From assembly GCF_039541815.1 (NCBI RefSeq), contig NZ_BAABGY010000008.1:186001-250000 (forward strand): a stretch of DNA of 64,000 nt, given 5' to 3'. Source of the stretch: Flavisolibacter amylovorans. Its GTDB lineage: Bacteria; Bacteroidota; Bacteroidia; Chitinophagales; Chitinophagaceae. The notes under the pieces were generated by a model, which saw nothing but the letters and a program-made list of their open reading frames with translations, made no database searches and was not told the origin of the DNA. This document shows positions 44,377-53,037 of this stretch, piece after piece (position 1 is the first letter of the stretch; every line of letters begins with the position of its first letter). The position numbers were made by a program, and so were the translations under genes.

Positions 44377-45525
44377 AAAAATCCAAAGGGCTCCGTCAGT
44401 ATCGAGAACATCGACGGACGCATCAGGCTGCGCTTCAGGTATCTAGGAAAGCGCTATGCCATTAATCTGTTCGCTTACAATAGAGCAAACCTTCTGGAGG
44501 CGAAAAAGGTAGCACTCCAGATTGAGCAGGACATTAGGTCATGCTCCTTAGACCTAAGCCTAGATAAGTATCGCCCAGGGCAAAAGGCGGCAGAGCAGGA
44601 GCCAAAGACCATCATTGAGCTATTCGAGGGCTGGGTAAGGGACTATCGCAACATGGATTGTGAGAAGGATATCGACTATAACTCTACCCGCAATATGATG
44701 CGACGGTGGGGGAGGTTCGACACAAGAAGTGTGGTACGGCTCTTAAACGCTGAGAACATAGCCCCCAGGACGTATAATCGGCGTTTGACCCTTCTACGTG
44801 CCTTCTTCACTTGGGCGGTTAAGTCAAAAGCGGTTCCAGAGAATCCATTGGAGGAGGTTTTGCCTAAGAAGGCAAAGCGAACTGAGAAAGCTAATCGGAA
44901 GCCATTCACCGAGTATGAGATAGTCAGAATCCTAGAAGCTTTTAGAAAGGACAGCTTTTCTAGCGACGGGCAACAGGTCAGGCATTCGCATTACTACCCA
45001 TTTCTGTTCTTTATGTTCTCAACCGGAGTACGCAATGCAGAAGGAGTGGGGCTTAGAGTGAAGCACGTTGACTTGCAGCGCAATTGCATTTACATCAATG
45101 AAGCTTTAGCTAGGTCGCTCAAAGGCACAAATGCAGCAGCGCGCGTGCGAAAAGATACCAAGAATGGTAAGCATCGTGTTATTCCAATGTCTGAAGAGCT
45201 TAGAGTAGTTGTTGAGCCCCTGTTGGAAGGAAAGGGTCCTGAGGACTTAGTTTTTAAATCGCCCAAGGGGAAGGCCATAGACGATAGCATGTTCCAGAAA
45301 CGCATCTTCAGTAAGGTCCTTAAAGGCTTGGGCATCGAGCATCGAGTCTTATATGCTTGTCGGCATACATTCGGAAGCAGATGTATCGCGGATGGTATAA
45401 CTCCCGTAATGACGGCATTTTTAATGGGCAATAATCCAGAGACAGCGTTGAGGAATTATACACACCAGCTTGGGCTCCCTAAAGCCTTGCCGGCGATAAG
45501 CGGTAATAGCAATGACGCTCGATAG
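44368..45525 (+). CDS. int: Tyrosine site-specific recombinase (integrase)
   Basis: A 385-residue phage-type integrase. The N-terminal 60 residues are an arm-binding-like domain (GSVSIENIDGRIRLRFRYLG), residues 80-160 a SAM-like core-binding domain, and residues 180-370 the catalytic domain. Catalytic positions are R222 in STGVRNAEG, a lysine in TKNGKHRVIP, Y329-A-C-R332-H333 in LYACRHTFG (Tyr replaces the usual first His, as in many phage integrases), and the nucleophile Y364 in LRNYTHQL. It reads into the element from the left repeat and is followed by a terminator. Confidence 0.95.
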   Translation: MGTKNPKGSVSIENIDGRIRLRFRYLGKRYAINLFAYNRANLLEAKKVALQIEQDIRSCSLDLSLDKYRPGQKAAEQEPKTIIELFEGWVRDYRNMDCEKDIDYNSTRNMMRRWGRFDTRSVVRLLNAENIAPRTYNRRLTLLRAFFTWAVKSKAVPENPLEEVLPKKAKRTEKANRKPFTEYEIVRILEAFRKDSFSSDGQQVRHSHYYPFLFFMFSTGVRNAEGVGLRVKHVDLQRNCIYINEALARSLKGTNAAARVRKDTKNGKHRVIPMSEELRVVVEPLLEGKGPEDLVFKSPKGKAIDDSMFQKRIFSKVLKGLGIEHRVLYACRHTFGSRCIADGITPVMTAFLMGNNPETALRNYTHQLGLPKALPAISGNSNDAR

Positions 45526-45550
45526 CAGTTTGCGATGTATTGATTTAGGG

Positions 45551-45582
45551 TTAGGCCTTCTGTAAAGGGGCCTAACTTTTTT
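45551..45582 (+). terminator. Rho-independent terminator after the integrase
   Basis: A 7-bp stem TTAGGCC/GGCCTAA with an 11-nt loop, followed by CTTTTTTT. It lies 26 bp after the integrase stop. Confidence 0.8.
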
Positions 45583-45754
45583 TGGAATCGCCTTGCGATT
45601 GTTGTATATTTGCTTTACGCCGACCGGCTGAAAGGCTCTCCCAGAGCTGGTTTGAAGATATCGCCGAATAATTAGCAGACTTAGCACTACACTTATTGCA
45701 GGAACAAAGAAGGATTAAGAAGGAGTTTTAATTCCATCTCAACTTCTATCACTT

Positions 45755-47200
45755 GTGAGTAATATACTCATACCCAAAAACCTCACTTTCGACGGTTCAG
45801 AATGCTCATTACCTGGAGGTAAGAGAGCTAAACACATCCTCGCCTACTTCATTCACCTCGTAATCACACAAAGTATGAAGCACGGAGGCTACAATGAAAA
45901 GCATAATGGCTTTATCCCATTAAAGGCAGATTACTTAAGAAGAATACACGAAGACTATAAGCAACATATGGCATACCTCGTCAGGCAAGGATATCTTGAA
46001 TGCGATGGGTATTGGGTTCAAGGTGTAAAAAGTAAGGGATACCGTCTCTCAGACCGATTAGCACTTGATGGATATATGGAACAGGAGGTTACCGACTCAA
46101 TACTTAGGAGCACTCTGCGAGAGCAGGATGAGCTGCAACGTAAGGAAAGGAAGCTGTCCCTAAAGCCGTATAAGCATATCGTTGATTGGTATCTCACAAA
46201 CGACCTCGAAATAGACGCTGATGGCGCGCGTAGATGGGCGAAGAATCACTTAGACCAGGAGTTGATGAATTGTAATGTGGCACGAGCAGAAAGACGTGCC
46301 AAGACGGACGCCTACAATGCGTCGATGTGGTTCATTAATAAGATTGCGAATAAGTCCATAACCGAGCTTGACTTCTCCGTCTGCGAGTTCGGCGGACGTC
46401 TACATGGAATGTTCACGTTCCACAATAAGGAGCTGAGGAAGTTCGTGACCTACAAAGGTCAGGGGCTAGTAAGCATGGATATAAAGAATTCTCAGCCGTT
46501 CTTCTCTACACGTCTTCTGGATACCGATTTCTGGATGTGCTCAAAAAGCTCCTCCGATAGGCTCCGCCTATCAAAAATAAACGAGGAACTATATAAGGAG
46601 ATAAGGAAGGAGGAGGAACTATATAGAGGTATTACGATTCGGAAAAGGCCTGAACCCCTTACCAGTGGCGGGTTCCACACATCGAACTTTCGGAACTCTG
46701 TCGTCGGCGGCAACATTTATGAGGCGTTTATGTCGAAGCTGCATAGCACTTTATGCGAGCAACAGCGGATAGAACTTGCTAGTCGCGTGAACGACAGGCA
46801 AGCTGTAAAACGGGAGGTGTTACGGACGTTCTATGAATGCCCAACTATGTTCACTCGCCCCTTCTACAAGCCCTCTGAAGTACTTATAGGCATGTATCCT
46901 GAGGTGTTTGAGGTCTTCAACAGGATAAAGAGGAACACGTTCTTCAGACGCGAGCAGCGCAAGCAATACACGTTACTAGCAAAGATTATCCAGCTCGTCG
47001 AAAGCCATTGTGTACTCAAAGGGGCTGCTAAGAGGATAGCTAGGGAACAGCCTGGGCTTCCCCTATTCACTATTCACGATAGTATTGTAACTCTAGACGG
47101 GCATCAAGCATATGTAAAGCAGGTAATAGAAGAAGAAGTTAATCGACTTGTAGGAGTGACGCCAAAGCTTGAGGAAGAGAGATGGCAGATGCCCCATTAA
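45755..47200 (+). CDS. Putative element replication protein with polymerase-A-like motifs
   Basis: A 481-residue protein. The N-terminus (to about 120) may be a winged-helix (LKADYLRRIHEDYKQHMAYL). The interesting part is GGRLHGMFTF (213-222) followed by LVSMDIKNSQPFF (238-250), which resembles motif A of family A polymerases (a catalytic Asp in a hydrophobic strand). TIHDSIVT (439-446) resembles motif C (HD-x). Between them, basic residues and LLAKIIQLVESHCVLKGAA fit motif B-like helices. It would be a divergent DNA polymerase or primer-polymerase for element replication. This is a motif-level call. It is longer than 300 bp from any neighbour and has its own terminator. Confidence 0.5.
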   Translation: MSNILIPKNLTFDGSECSLPGGKRAKHILAYFIHLVITQSMKHGGYNEKHNGFIPLKADYLRRIHEDYKQHMAYLVRQGYLECDGYWVQGVKSKGYRLSDRLALDGYMEQEVTDSILRSTLREQDELQRKERKLSLKPYKHIVDWYLTNDLEIDADGARRWAKNHLDQELMNCNVARAERRAKTDAYNASMWFINKIANKSITELDFSVCEFGGRLHGMFTFHNKELRKFVTYKGQGLVSMDIKNSQPFFSTRLLDTDFWMCSKSSSDRLRLSKINEELYKEIRKEEELYRGITIRKRPEPLTSGGFHTSNFRNSVVGGNIYEAFMSKLHSTLCEQQRIELASRVNDRQAVKREVLRTFYECPTMFTRPFYKPSEVLIGMYPEVFEVFNRIKRNTFFRREQRKQYTLLAKIIQLVESHCVLKGAAKRIAREQPGLPLFTIHDSIVTLDGHQAYVKQVIEEEVNRLVGVTPKLEEERWQMPH

Positions 47201-47233
47201 AACTCTAAGCGAATCAATAAAAACACTATACAT

Positions 47234-47265
47234 TAGCCTTCCTATATGGAGGGCTACTTTTTTTG
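47234..47265 (+). terminator. Rho-independent terminator of the polymerase-like gene
   Basis: A 9-bp stem TAGCCTTCC/GGAGGGCTA (one G-U pair) with a TATAT loop, followed by CTTTTTTTG. Confidence 0.85.
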
Positions 47266-47601
47266 CCTCACATATGTAGAACAAACACTGGCAGGGCTAC
47301 ATCTCGAGTAAACAACCCGCTAACACCATCGCAGAAATCCGTCTCACATAGGAGAATATAGATAATGCTCTCTGACCACCCAACGACAGAACACCTCAGA
47401 ATAAGTCCAAGGGTCTTAACGCAACCCCGCCATTCTTCACATGATGCCTGTTATACAAAGCAAAGACACCATAAGTGTCGTTGAATATAGCTTACACCGA
47501 AGGTCGCGTACAATGTAGAATGACAAGGCTCTGGCCTATTTTTTTAATAACACTATCCTATTCTATAAAACCGTATCAACTTCAGACAGGGGTAGAGAAA
47601 T
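47266..47601. other. 336-bp intergenic stretch in the element
   Basis: No convincing frame. A 75-codon plus-strand frame at 47475-47702 runs into the end of the gene on the other strand and is not supported. No hairpin with a T-run was found beyond the terminator at 47234. Confidence 0.5.
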
Positions 47602-48432
47602 CTATTGTTTTCGTGATTGGCTTACATACTTCTCTCTTAAAAACATCTCAAGCGGGATGCATGCCGGATAATATTCGCGTCGACTATACTCCAAAAGCCT
47701 AAACAGAATCATTTCCTTTATCTGCAACGCCATCAGTTTACTAAAAGTACCAAACTTATCCAACCGGGTTTGCTGAACGCTCGCCTCAAACCATTCATAT
47801 TGTTCAAATTCAGCGGTAGGGCCTCCATGAACATAACTTGACGTGATATTGTATGCTTTTATTAGAACAGGATAAGAATCCATAATGTCAGCATATTCAT
47901 GTGACTCTGGAATTCCGTGAATCAGGAACTTCATAATGTTCTTTATATCGAATCTGTATTCGACTTTATGTATTCTCTCTCTGTCGCTTTGTGACCACGC
48001 TTGGTCTAGAGCACGATTGATATTCTCTAGACTATCATTCTTTTCAACGTTATGCAACATTCCCTCTAGGCGTAAATCATATGCAGTCCGTTTGATTATT
48101 TCAGAATCAAGATATCCAGTGTAGTAATCAAGTGCTGCCTCGTCCGACTTCTCGATATCATTTCGGATTCCAACAAATAGAGCTGTTAAGAAGTGCTCAA
48201 CAATTGTTCTGAATAGAATAGAATTGGGATAATAATGTTCGAGGTTATTATGCTTCAAAAAAAGCCCAACTAAAGTATCAACCTTCAATGTTGCTCTATA
48301 AAGCATGTGCAAGGTTAATGAATGCTTCGCCCTTTGTATGTCTGCAACAATTTTTGGGCGAAGAGTCGAAAATATCCCATTTACAATCCTATACCTTTCA
48401 TCAATACGCCTATCGTCTGACTGTGTGTCCAT
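47602..48432 (-). CDS. Unknown protein, possible DUF5677-like
   Basis: A 276-residue helical protein. RTIVEHFLTALFVGIRND (80-97) resembles the R-x-x-x-E helix of DUF5677 proteins (HEPN-like fold). A later YVHGGPTAEFEQYEW carries H-G in the position where such proteins often have a conserved His (SYVHG). No catalytic site is proven. It is last in a minus-strand run with the AbiJ-like gene and the two small paralogues; a 100-bp gap separates it from 48532, so operon membership is likely but not certain. Confidence 0.5.
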   Translation of the reverse strand: MDTQSDDRRIDERYRIVNGIFSTLRPKIVADIQRAKHSLTLHMLYRATLKVDTLVGLFLKHNNLEHYYPNSILFRTIVEHFLTALFVGIRNDIEKSDEAALDYYTGYLDSEIIKRTAYDLRLEGMLHNVEKNDSLENINRALDQAWSQSDRERIHKVEYRFDIKNIMKFLIHGIPESHEYADIMDSYPVLIKAYNITSSYVHGGPTAEFEQYEWFEASVQQTRLDKFGTFSKLMALQIKEMILFRLLEYSRREYYPACIPLEMFLREKYVSQSRKQ

Positions 48433-48531
48433 TTGCTTAAGCGAGTAGTTGAAATAATGATTTTGGAGAGAACGTTTCTGTCTTAAGGTCCAGAGACGCT
48501 TTGTTATTGGTCGCCATACACTGCGCCTGAA

Positions 48532-48942
48532 TTACTCAAAGGAATCTATCGCTTCTCCGCCAATCGTTTCATCATGCCTCCTATACCAATCGAATGACTC
48601 ATATTCACATTCTACCCACTTACCTTTTCTGGACCTAAAGCCATATGTCAAGATACCCTTATACCCACCTTCCGGCACACTAAAGGAGACTTGCAGCCTA
48701 TCCCTTTCTTTAGGGTGCAAAGGAATATCAAAGGCGCCTGGGTCATTGACCCTTTCCAACAGAACCCTCCGATTATGTGCATCATCGAAGGTAATGAGTG
48801 AAGGCGGCGCCAAAGGCTCCCCTACCAACTCCACATTCTTTCCTTTTACATATGTGTGGAAAACCCAATAGTTATCTAGTTCATTGATGTCTTCTAGATT
48901 GCTGCAGGTACAAAACTTTATCTTATCGGATACTTGGCACAT
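48532..48942 (-). CDS. Small unknown protein, paralogue of the next gene
   Basis: A 136-residue protein starting MCQVSDKIKFCTCSNLEDIN. Together with the gene at 48975-49436 it shares the start MC.VS..IKFCTC, the phrase YWVFH, a V.-EPDAFD-IPL..KERD-type centre (here VNDPGAFDIPLHPKERD) and a final GKWV. A CxC near the N-terminus might bind metal. No family is recognised. A 32-bp gap follows the paralogue, so duplication in place is likely. Confidence 0.6.
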   Translation of the reverse strand: MCQVSDKIKFCTCSNLEDINELDNYWVFHTYVKGKNVELVGEPLAPPSLITFDDAHNRRVLLERVNDPGAFDIPLHPKERDRLQVSFSVPEGGYKGILTYGFRSRKGKWVECEYESFDWYRRHDETIGGEAIDSFE

Positions 48943-48974
48943 AAACGCTTCAGCTACTTAATTTAGTCTGCTAT

Positions 48975-49436
48975 CTAGAAATGGTTGTCGTTTCTATTTC
49001 TGAATGTAGACCAGTCTATCTCTGCCACTACTTTACCCCATTTCTCTTCATTGTGAGTGCATTCGACTTCGAAGTATTTGTAATGGTGGGTAACCCACTT
49101 GCCCGCCTTAAATTGAAACTGATACCTCACAAAACTGCCATGGTCCATGTATTCTCCTTTCTGACGCGGCACTTCAAAGACAATAATCAAAGCATCACGC
49201 TCTTTAGGGCTGAGTGGCATATCAAAGGCATCTGGCTCATTGATTCTTACCAATAGAATCTTCTTATTTGCCGCATCATCTTTCAGGTCTATGCTTGCAG
49301 GAAATAGGGGACGACCCATCATATGAATTCCCTTATCCTGGTCAAAGGAATGAAACACCCAATAACTTTTGAGTTGAGCAAGTTCATCCGGCTTGGCACA
49401 AGTGCAGAACTTTATCTGATTAGAGACTCGACACAT
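48975..49436 (-). CDS. Small unknown protein, tandem paralogue
   Basis: A 153-residue protein, MCRVSNQIKFCTCAKPDELA, clearly homologous to its neighbour at 48532 across its whole length (shared YWVFHS, RINEPDAFDMPLSPKERDAL and KAGKWV). It begins 3 bp after the AbiJ-like gene, so it is almost certainly translated from the same mRNA. Nothing is known of its function; possible roles are antitoxin or co-effector. Confidence 0.65.
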   Translation of the reverse strand: MCRVSNQIKFCTCAKPDELAQLKSYWVFHSFDQDKGIHMMGRPLFPASIDLKDDAANKKILLVRINEPDAFDMPLSPKERDALIIVFEVPRQKGEYMDHGSFVRYQFQFKAGKWVTHHYKYFEVECTHNEEKWGKVVAEIDWSTFRNRNDNHF

Positions 49437-49439
49437 AGG

Positions 49440-50258
49440 TTAAAAAGGCAGTTGTTCGTCTGTATTGATTTCTAGCCTTGCTTTATTGTCCACACGGCTC
49501 TCAAGGGCTTTAATGAACTCCACTAGGCTGGAGATTGACTTGAATATAAGCCGACTCTCGTCATAGTTCAAAAGGCTATTATCGTGTGCGAAGGAATGAT
49601 GATTACGCACATGATTAAACTCCTCAAGAACCGATATGGATGTCTTTAATATCTTCTCAGACATACCAGACTCTAAGTGACCGCACTTCTTGAGGTGGTT
49701 TACATATCGGCCGAAAAGACCATGAAGGGCCATCTCCTTATTGTGCTCCAACGCATGCTTATCACATAGCTTTCTAATATGCTTTGTAACAAATGTGTGG
49801 AGCCTATCTAATGATACGTCAGGAGCATCTCTCTCAATTGCTTCCCTTATCTCTTGTGCTAACCTATCGAAATCTTCGTCATTCCCATCAGTCTTGATAG
49901 CATCTATGTCCAAGTCTCCTTCAGCTTCTAGTTTTTCTACAACTCTTAAACAGAAAGTAAAAGCCTCATATTCTTCATCAGATACGTAGCAGCCGCCCAT
50001 TAATACCTCTCTCCAATAAGTCGCTAACTCCCGCAATACCTTTGCTACCACTAGGTTCGGTTCCACCTCCCAGAAGCACCGTAAACGGTTTGCTTTAGAG
50101 TTTCCTTTATCGCCGTACTTGTCGTCATAAATGTTGCGCCCCGTATTGTACTTGAAGAAGTCCTGAAACGTATTATTTGAGAAGTCAAGCACGAAGCCTC
50201 CGCTCATCTGAAACAGAGTTTCTAGCCTTATGCGTTCGATGTAAGAAATGTTAGCCAT
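49440..50258 (-). CDS. AbiJ-like abortive infection protein (HEPN domain)
   Basis: A 272-residue protein. The N-terminus (NISYIERIRLETLFQMSGGF, VLDFSNNTFQDFFKYN) matches the conserved AbiJ N-terminal domain. The C-terminal third is a HEPN-type domain with the RNase-like motif in VRNHHSFAHDNSLLNYDESRL (R-x4-6-H pattern). Members of this family block phage growth by cell death or RNA cleavage. The ATG at 50258 begins the family's usual start; the frame extends to 50279 without support. It is first in a run with two tandem paralogues. Confidence 0.8.
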   Translation of the reverse strand: MANISYIERIRLETLFQMSGGFVLDFSNNTFQDFFKYNTGRNIYDDKYGDKGNSKANRLRCFWEVEPNLVVAKVLRELATYWREVLMGGCYVSDEEYEAFTFCLRVVEKLEAEGDLDIDAIKTDGNDEDFDRLAQEIREAIERDAPDVSLDRLHTFVTKHIRKLCDKHALEHNKEMALHGLFGRYVNHLKKCGHLESGMSEKILKTSISVLEEFNHVRNHHSFAHDNSLLNYDESRLIFKSISSLVEFIKALESRVDNKARLEINTDEQLPF

Positions 50259-50389
50259 ACAGTTGGTTGGTGCAACCAATATAAGAAGAAAGCTGATTCT
50301 GCGCCATTAACGTGTGTCTTCTTCTTAAACTGACGGCAAGGCAATGCTAACATTTTTAGCTACCTTTATCCAGAGCAATACAGGCCCTT

Positions 50390-51271
50390 ATGGCAATCAA
50401 CCAGAATGCACCATGTAAACTTTGCGGAGTCACCGCCAGGCTGATTCGAAAGTCTCATATTATCCCTGACTTTCTGTACGATGGAATAAGGGACCAGACC
50501 AACCGTATGGTAATGCTCAATAATACTGACAGCACAAGTCGGCCTCGCATACACCAAACCGGAGTGTTTGAGAAGTATATATTATGTGATAAGTGTGAAC
50601 ATGAGAGGCTCGGGCAACTTGAGCGATACGCTGCTATGATACTAAATGGTGGGACGAGCAAGACCGCACCAGTATTCGAGAATAGAATCAGCAACGATGG
50701 AATTCGTAGTATATATGCTTCAAATCTAGACTACACAAAATTCAAGCTGTTCGTTTTATCAATTGTCTGGAGAGCTCATACATCTTCACAGCGTTTCTTC
50801 AATGCTGTTACCCTCTCCAAGGAAGATGCAGAATGCATCAAATCCCTACTACTCCGCCGCCTCCCAGGCAAAGAAGATGAATACAGGGTTTCAATCGTAG
50901 GCTTGAAGAATGTAAATGGTGAACTGGTCAGGTTCTTAACTAGCCCCTGGGTAGGCGTTATCGAAGGTCGCCCGATGGCAACTTTTTATATCGCAGGCTT
51001 TTGCTACTTTATCAATCTTTCTAGCCTCCCCGCCATGGAACTGCTTGAGAAAGTATATTTAAAGGAAACTGGCGAGATTGAGATACCGATACTTAATGGC
51101 ATGCAGAGCTTCGAGCTATTGAAGGCGATGAGGATAAACGAGCCGTTAGCTAAGTACATGACGTTAATGACAGTGGGCAATGTTATTGCAACAAAAAAGA
51201 AGGCAGAAGCGCCTACTTATACACTCACATACAGAAATCCACCTCTTTCCTCTTCAAAACCATTCCGGTGA
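50390..51271 (+). CDS. Unknown zinc-finger protein, HNH-like N-terminus
   Basis: A 293-residue protein. APCKLCGVTARLIRKSHIIPDFLYD (8-32) carries CxxC and SHIIP, then CDKCEHERLGQLERYA (67-82) carries the second CxxC. This is an HNH-type zinc cluster with H in the SHIIP position, but the final H or N of the HNH triad is not obvious. The rest is unrecognised. The gene diverges from the AbiJ-like operon over a 131-bp gap and converges with the pair at 51280-52526. It could be a nuclease or a structural relic. Confidence 0.55.
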   Translation: MAINQNAPCKLCGVTARLIRKSHIIPDFLYDGIRDQTNRMVMLNNTDSTSRPRIHQTGVFEKYILCDKCEHERLGQLERYAAMILNGGTSKTAPVFENRISNDGIRSIYASNLDYTKFKLFVLSIVWRAHTSSQRFFNAVTLSKEDAECIKSLLLRRLPGKEDEYRVSIVGLKNVNGELVRFLTSPWVGVIEGRPMATFYIAGFCYFINLSSLPAMELLEKVYLKETGEIEIPILNGMQSFELLKAMRINEPLAKYMTLMTVGNVIATKKKAEAPTYTLTYRNPPLSSSKPFR

Positions 51272-51279
51272 GTGGGTAT

Positions 51280-51663
51280 CTAACAAGGGCAAACTCCGTC
51301 TATTAGTTCATACTCAGTATGACCCATTAAATTACCTACATCGTCTACAGTAACTAGAAGCATTCGACCATCACCCAACCCATAGCAATGATGGATTACA
51401 AACTCGGTCCGAAAGGTTTCATAATATTCTCCGTCCTCTAGATTAGTAAAATCATTAGCGTAATACCCGCTTTCAAATAGCGTGTTGAACCTCTCAAGTA
51501 CTCCTTCTCGAACATACCTATCTACAAAACAGAAGTCATTGATGACGGTACCAGCTCCGAAAAATTTAATGAAAGTATAAGCATCCATGCCATTAAATAA
51601 TACGGCCTGCTTACTCTTATATACCAAGCTAGTGAAATTCATAAAACATCTTAGTTCCACCAA
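51280..51663 (-). CDS. Small unknown protein
   Basis: A 127-residue protein without a recognised domain; the sequence looks folded (FTSLVYKSKQAVLFNGMDAY and GDGRMLLVTVDDVGNLMGH). It overlaps the end of the preceding gene by 13 bp, so the two form an operon. It has no membrane segment. Possibly an immunity or partner protein of the membrane-anchored neighbour. Confidence 0.5.
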   Translation of the reverse strand: MVELRCFMNFTSLVYKSKQAVLFNGMDAYTFIKFFGAGTVINDFCFVDRYVREGVLERFNTLFESGYYANDFTNLEDGEYYETFRTEFVIHHCYGLGDGRMLLVTVDDVGNLMGHTEYELIDGVCPC

Positions 51664-52526
51664 TAGGAGTGATTCCAGTATCTAACGCCGCCATGCCAAG
51701 AGCAAGCGCCTGACCCCGTTGCGTAACTTTCGGTGCCATCTTCGCACTTGCACCCTACTCGTTTCCTAGTGCACATTGTAAATATGGAGCCTAAGAATAA
51801 TACGGATAGTACTACTCCAAGCAACCCAGAAAAGAAGTTCGACTTAGCTTGTTTCCATCTCATTAACTCTTCAGCCTTCGCTGCCTCTTGCATCTTTCTA
51901 TAGTCGTGTATCACCGTGGAAGGAGGGTCTATATACCTACTTGTTGGAGCGCGAATGGCATCCAACAAGTCATTCTTGGGCTCCTTCCTTTGTTGAACGA
52001 CCTTAGCAGTGACGATTGACTCGGCAAACGCATAGGAGCTCAAATTAATCGAGCCAAGGTGATTAGTCCTTACAAGTGGTTTGTCGGAGAACTTGAATGA
52101 ACCAACCCCACCATAAGGCAGGAAGTCCATCATGGCCTTTCCAACATTAGAATTCGACATCCTAAACAGTTGAAGAGCGTCTCCTTTGAACGCACCAGAA
52201 AATGATGTTTGTTGTTTATCACTTAATCGAAGCTGAAACGACTTGCCGTCATAAGTGTACTTCCCGCTTTTGACACCCGGTTTAACACAGCCTATGTTGA
52301 ACCAGGTCATTACCTTATCAAAGTCCTTAACAGCCCGGCCGACGTTGCACCAAACCGCACTACCGTCTGTATAGACACGCAGGAGTATTGTCGTACTGGC
52401 ACTTGAATAGAAATATAAAAGTTTGCTCTCCACAGACTCTAAGTTAAGATAGCCAAGGCATCTCAGGTTTCTGTCTTGTTTTTTTCTATTGTATTTTTTG
52501 CGCCCTTTTCTTTTGGGCAAACGCAC
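51651..52526 (-). CDS. Membrane-anchored protein with C-terminal DUF3761-like tail
   Basis: A 291-residue protein. The basic N-terminus (MRLPKRKGRKKYNRKKQDRN) is followed by a 170-residue unknown domain. There is one hydrophobic helix near residues 236-254 (LLGVVLSVLFLGSIFTM). After it, a cysteine-rich end CKCEDGTESYATGSGACSWHG resembles DUF3761 (C-x-DGT, CSxHGG). With one membrane span and a Cys-rich exported tail, it may act at the cell envelope. The downstream gene overlaps its stop by 13 bp. Confidence 0.55.
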   Translation of the reverse strand: MRLPKRKGRKKYNRKKQDRNLRCLGYLNLESVESKLLYFYSSASTTILLRVYTDGSAVWCNVGRAVKDFDKVMTWFNIGCVKPGVKSGKYTYDGKSFQLRLSDKQQTSFSGAFKGDALQLFRMSNSNVGKAMMDFLPYGGVGSFKFSDKPLVRTNHLGSINLSSYAFAESIVTAKVVQQRKEPKNDLLDAIRAPTSRYIDPPSTVIHDYRKMQEAAKAEELMRWKQAKSNFFSGLLGVVLSVLFLGSIFTMCTRKRVGCKCEDGTESYATGSGACSWHGGVRYWNHSYWWN

Positions 52527-52641
52527 TTTGTATAGACACCCCCTGGGTCCTCCCCTTCAAACAACCCGGGTCTCACAGCGCAGGTCGGGGTACCCCCGGC
52601 CACTAAATCTCATAAGTTTTAAAACCTTAAAAGTTTATCCC

Positions 52642-52980
52642 ATGGTCAAGGTAACAAATGTCGTACTCCGTGAAGGAGAGAATGGAAATTTCGTGCTTCT
52701 CGAACTGTCTGGCGACTTAGAGCTCGTGCAAAGCCAGAAGACAGGCTTATTCTATGGCACCGTACGCAAGTCGACGATGCCAGTTACAGTGGACTTCGAG
52801 TCTGCTAAAGCGTTTATTGGACGTGAGATTCCCGGGACGATTGTTCGCGTCGAATGCGCTCCGTACAACTATGTAACGGAGCAAGGAGAAGTCTTGGAAC
52901 TAAATTACCGGTGGGCTTATGTGCCGGAGGAAAAAATGGGAATGAAGGAGCTGCCTACCGTGGATAGCCAGATTGCATAG
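52642..52980 (+). CDS. Small mobile-element protein, possibly ssDNA-binding
   Basis: A 112-residue beta-rich protein (MVKVTNVVLREGENGNFVLL, then GTIVRVECAPYNYVTE). The frame extends upstream to 52489, but the ATG at 52642 gives a compact domain and the upstream part runs into a divergent gene. The composition and position before the Sak4-like ATPase suggest a small OB-fold-like DNA-binding helper; this is inference. A strong bidirectional terminator follows. Confidence 0.55.
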   Translation: MVKVTNVVLREGENGNFVLLELSGDLELVQSQKTGLFYGTVRKSTMPVTVDFESAKAFIGREIPGTIVRVECAPYNYVTEQGEVLELNYRWAYVPEEKMGMKELPTVDSQIA

Positions 52981-52996
52981 CTCATAAAGCTGGCTA

Positions 52997-53037
52997 AAGG
53001 CAGGTGGGTCCTATACCCATCTGCCTTATTTTTTTTT
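52997..53037. terminator. Bidirectional terminator between convergent genes
   Basis: A 13-bp stem AAGGCAGGTGGGT/ACCCATCTGCCTT (one G-U pair) with loop CCTAT, followed by ATTTTTTTTTT on the plus strand. It overlaps the last codon of the gene at 53026, so it can end transcripts from both sides. Confidence 0.85.
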
